Shown here piece by piece: positions 62,590 through 64,000 of a stretch of DNA of 64,000 nucleotides. Each line of letters opens with the position of its first letter. Position 1 is the first letter of the stretch. Made by a program: the position numbers and the translations under genes. Origin of the DNA: Candidatus Anstonellales archaeon (GTDB lineage: Archaea; Micrarchaeota; Micrarchaeia; Anstonellales; CG1-02-47-40); the NCBI GenBank assembly GCA_038869735.1, contig JAWCQO010000001.1, forward strand, positions 72,684 through 136,683. Direction: 5' to 3'. The notes beneath the pieces were generated by a model, which was given only the letters and a program-made list of their open reading frames with translations, was not told where the DNA came from and made no database searches.

Positions 62590-62624
62590 TAGATGCACAT
62601 AAATGCGTTATAGTTTATGAAGGT

Positions 62625-62698
62625 GCGACTGTCGTTCAACCTGGTTAGGATGCGAGCCTTCCAAGCTCATGATCCGGGTTCAAATCCCGGCAGTCGCA
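62625..62698 (+). tRNA. tRNA-Gly(TCC), uninterrupted
   Basis: Acceptor GCGACTG pairs with CAGTCGC, discriminator A. TCC lies at 62660-62662 in the loop CT-TCC-AA. The stem has GAGC/GCTC with a C-A mismatch at its base. The T-arm CCGGG-TTCAAAT-CCCGG is intact. Confidence 0.94.
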
Positions 62699-62755
62699 TT
62701 TAATCTTTGCGGCTATTTTATTAGATTGATAATGTTGGTTTGCTAGGTTGGTTTG

Positions 62756-63814
62756 TTAGGCGGAAGCAAGAAAATAGGCGCAAGAAAAGGTGTCTCCAAG
62801 ACCAACAGTTATGGCTGGATGTGAGATTTTAAGCGACGTCGCTTTTTGTGCGTATTTAAAGAGAGCTGTCCAAGTTGGGTTTTTGCCATATTTTGCTTTG
62901 TATGAGCAAACGATTCTTGCAAAAAGAAGAGCCAAATCGTCTCCCTGTTCTTTTGGAAATGTAAAGGAGGTAAACGGGGTGTGATAAAGAATTTTTACAA
63001 CGCTTTTTGGAAGTTTATTTATTGCTCCGATACCGTGTGTGTATGTAAGCTGAAAAAGCTCTTCATCGTTTAAACCCACGCAATAAGCAAAAGGAAAAGC
63101 ATACTTTTTTATTACTTCCATAACGGTTTTTTTCTGAAAGTCTCCAAGTTCAATGAAGATTTTGAGTTTCTTGTTTTTGGCTTTTAGAGATTTAAGAAAA
63201 TTGCATGCCTCCATCGCTTCATGTGCAGAGCTCATAAGGTGAAACCCTCCAACAAAAAGGTGTGAAAAATGTTGAGCTCCTGTGTGTAGGCTTTTTGAAG
63301 AAATAATAGGACAAGGGTCATAAGAGAAAATTATGCGATTTCTGACATCTGGACGCACGCAATATTCGAGAATGTAATGAATTGGAAACCTTTGAAGCTG
63401 GTTTTTTAGCTTATCTGCACGCACTGCCGATTTGCCACAAAGAGCATATATGAGTTTGGGATTAGAAAAAAAAGAAAAAAGGTGTTTGCTTGAACATGCG
63501 CAGATTATGTTGCATCTTGTTCCCAGAGAAGATGCAAGCTCAGCGGCCTGACCTGCTTGTCCCCCTATTTTAAGTGTTGGGTTGGGAAAGGCGTTTTGAA
63601 GACATAAAAGCTCTCGTTTTCCTATTTTTACCTCTCTCTGGATGCCTGACCTAATATCAAGAGAGAGGCGAGTATTTTTCTTGACAAAGGGCAGGTTTAG
63701 TATTTTGCTTGTGCTGGTATGCAATATTGCATCTAAGCAGACATTAAAGGCAAAGAAAGAGTTTTTGGGAAATGCTGCCTTTGCGCATGCTACGGCTTCA
63801 ACAAATTGTTGCAT
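62756..63814 (-). CDS. ADP-dependent sugar kinase (glucokinase/phosphofructokinase family)
   Basis: The protein has IGGQAGQAAELASSLG, FVGGFHLM, FIELGDFQ, and the catalytic GLGDTFS near the C-terminus, the pattern of archaeal ADP-dependent gluco- and phosphofructokinases. At about 352 residues it is roughly 100 shorter than classical members, mainly in the N-terminal lid region. The frame is open to 63928, across the divergent tRNA-Gly. The ATG at 63814 lies 26 bp from a TATA-like box, so I take it as the start. Substrate choice between glucose and fructose 6-phosphate is not clear. Confidence 0.8.
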   Translation of the reverse strand: MQQFVEAVACAKAAFPKNSFFAFNVCLDAILHTSTSKILNLPFVKKNTRLSLDIRSGIQREVKIGKRELLCLQNAFPNPTLKIGGQAGQAAELASSLGTRCNIICACSSKHLFSFFSNPKLIYALCGKSAVRADKLKNQLQRFPIHYILEYCVRPDVRNRIIFSYDPCPIISSKSLHTGAQHFSHLFVGGFHLMSSAHEAMEACNFLKSLKAKNKKLKIFIELGDFQKKTVMEVIKKYAFPFAYCVGLNDEELFQLTYTHGIGAINKLPKSVVKILYHTPFTSFTFPKEQGDDLALLFARIVCSYKAKYGKNPTWTALFKYAQKATSLKISHPAITVGLGDTFSCAYFLASA

Positions 63815-63832
63815 AGAAAAACGAACGCAGGG

Positions 63833-63848
63833 GTATTTTAAATAAATT
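63833..63848. promoter_or_regulatory. AT box between divergent sugar kinase and tRNA-Gly(CCC)
   Basis: GTATTTTAAATAAATT is centred 26 bp from the leftward ATG (63814) and about 30 bp from the tRNA (63871). It may serve both genes. Confidence 0.5.
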
Positions 63849-63870
63849 CGCATATAATCACTTTGATAGT

Positions 63871-64000
63871 GCATCCGTAGTCTAGCCTGGTAGGATCCGA
63901 GCTTCCCAAGAAACTCCGACAAAAACAAATAGTATGGATAGTTTGGGTTTTCGGAAGAAGCTTGAGACCCGGGTTCAAATGGAGTAAATTCTCCGGAAAT
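63871..64000 (+). tRNA. tRNA-Gly(CCC) with anticodon-loop intron and T-loop insert; cut by window edge
   Basis: The 5' part reads GCATCCG, D-arm, then anticodon stem CGAGC with CCC at 63905-63907. A 50-nt intron (63909-63958) sits at the 37/38 position; its ends CTCCGA/TCGGAA pair partly. The distal stem GCTTG pairs with CGAGC with a G-T pair. The T-stem starts CCGGG, then TTCAAA (63974-63979). Instead of T-CCCGG comes TGGAGTAAATTCTCCGGAAAT with a GGAG/CTCC hairpin, so a T-loop insert begins here. The rest lies beyond 64000. Confidence 0.82.

Noticed and set aside
63815-63928. Extension of the sugar kinase into tRNA-Gly(CCC)
   Set aside because: It crosses the divergent tRNA and the extra residues do not look like the family N-terminus.
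1-64000. CRISPR arrays, transposons, integrases, prophage or rRNA
   Set aside because: No regularly spaced repeats, transposase or integrase motifs, terminal inverted repeats or rRNA sequences were seen by eye on either strand.

Overview
The window is an AT-rich, gene-dense archaeal chromosome segment. Archaeal markers include the exosome subunit Csl4, MBF1, FEN1, archaeal DnaG, LonB, NMD3, a 7S-type SRP RNA, split GMP synthase, PurP, an ADP-dependent sugar kinase, and TATA boxes about 26 bp upstream of (often leaderless) start codons. No rRNA, CRISPR array, insertion sequence or phage was found. Small gene sizes, the mix of families and the heavily interrupted tRNA genes suggest a DPANN-type lineage (Micrarchaeota or Diapherotrites-like). 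That placement is inference; no phylogeny was run.

Layout. 1-2.5 kb: the 5' part of csl4 (leftward), a DUF373 membrane protein, and tRNA-Tyr and tRNA-Asp, both interrupted. 2.5-10.8 kb: a secreted protein, an aminotransferase-serA-serS cluster, an NSS transporter, thioredoxin reductase and a site-2 protease. 10.9-18.2 kb: mbf1-fen1-DHH operon, asnS with a nucleotidyltransferase, LonB, and small membrane and CoA-binding proteins. 18.2-28 kb: interrupted tRNA-Leu, MFS transporter, guaAb-guaAa divergent from two purP genes, a KaiC-like ATPase, trpS, and a nucleotidyltransferase-DUF84 fusion. 28-33 kb: DUF357, a complete ECF transporter, hjc, a CBS protein, a candidate structured RNA and dnaG. 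33-38.5 kb: a copper-handling island of six leftward genes with a divergent membrane-anchored winged-helix regulator. 38.5-54 kb: TRAM protein, large surface protein, P-type ATPase, interrupted tRNA-Ser, SRP RNA, ftsZ, truD/topA, Cys-rich surface protein, interrupted tRNA-His, LPG-synthase-like protein, nmd3, DUF2070 and a GT4 glycosyltransferase. 54-62.3 kb: a leftward cluster with a VirB4/HerA-type ATPase, a membrane partner, accessory membrane and coiled-coil proteins, and a GT39-like glycosyltransferase. 62.3-64 kb: tRNA-Phe, three tRNA-Gly genes (the last interrupted twice and cut by the window edge) and an ADP-dependent sugar kinase.

Two observations stand out. Six of nine tRNA genes (Tyr, Asp, Leu-CAA, Ser-GCT, His, Gly-CCC) carry an unrelated 20-53 nt insert at the same place in the T-loop, after TTC(A/G)A(A/T), while acceptor and T stems still pair across it; Tyr, Leu and Gly-CCC also have a canonical anticodon-loop intron. 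The second is the 54.3-60.5 kb cluster: its ATPase lacks the usual VirB4 N-terminal domain, while the preceding gene looks like a VirB3/PrgI-type membrane hairpin joined to a VirB4 N-terminal-like domain. This may be a split, secretion- or DNA-transfer-like machine.

Where upstream start codons would run into tRNAs or lack signals, starts were moved to internal codons using TATA spacing or Shine-Dalgarno sequences; this is stated in the entries. Functions come from recognising motifs by eye, not from database searches.
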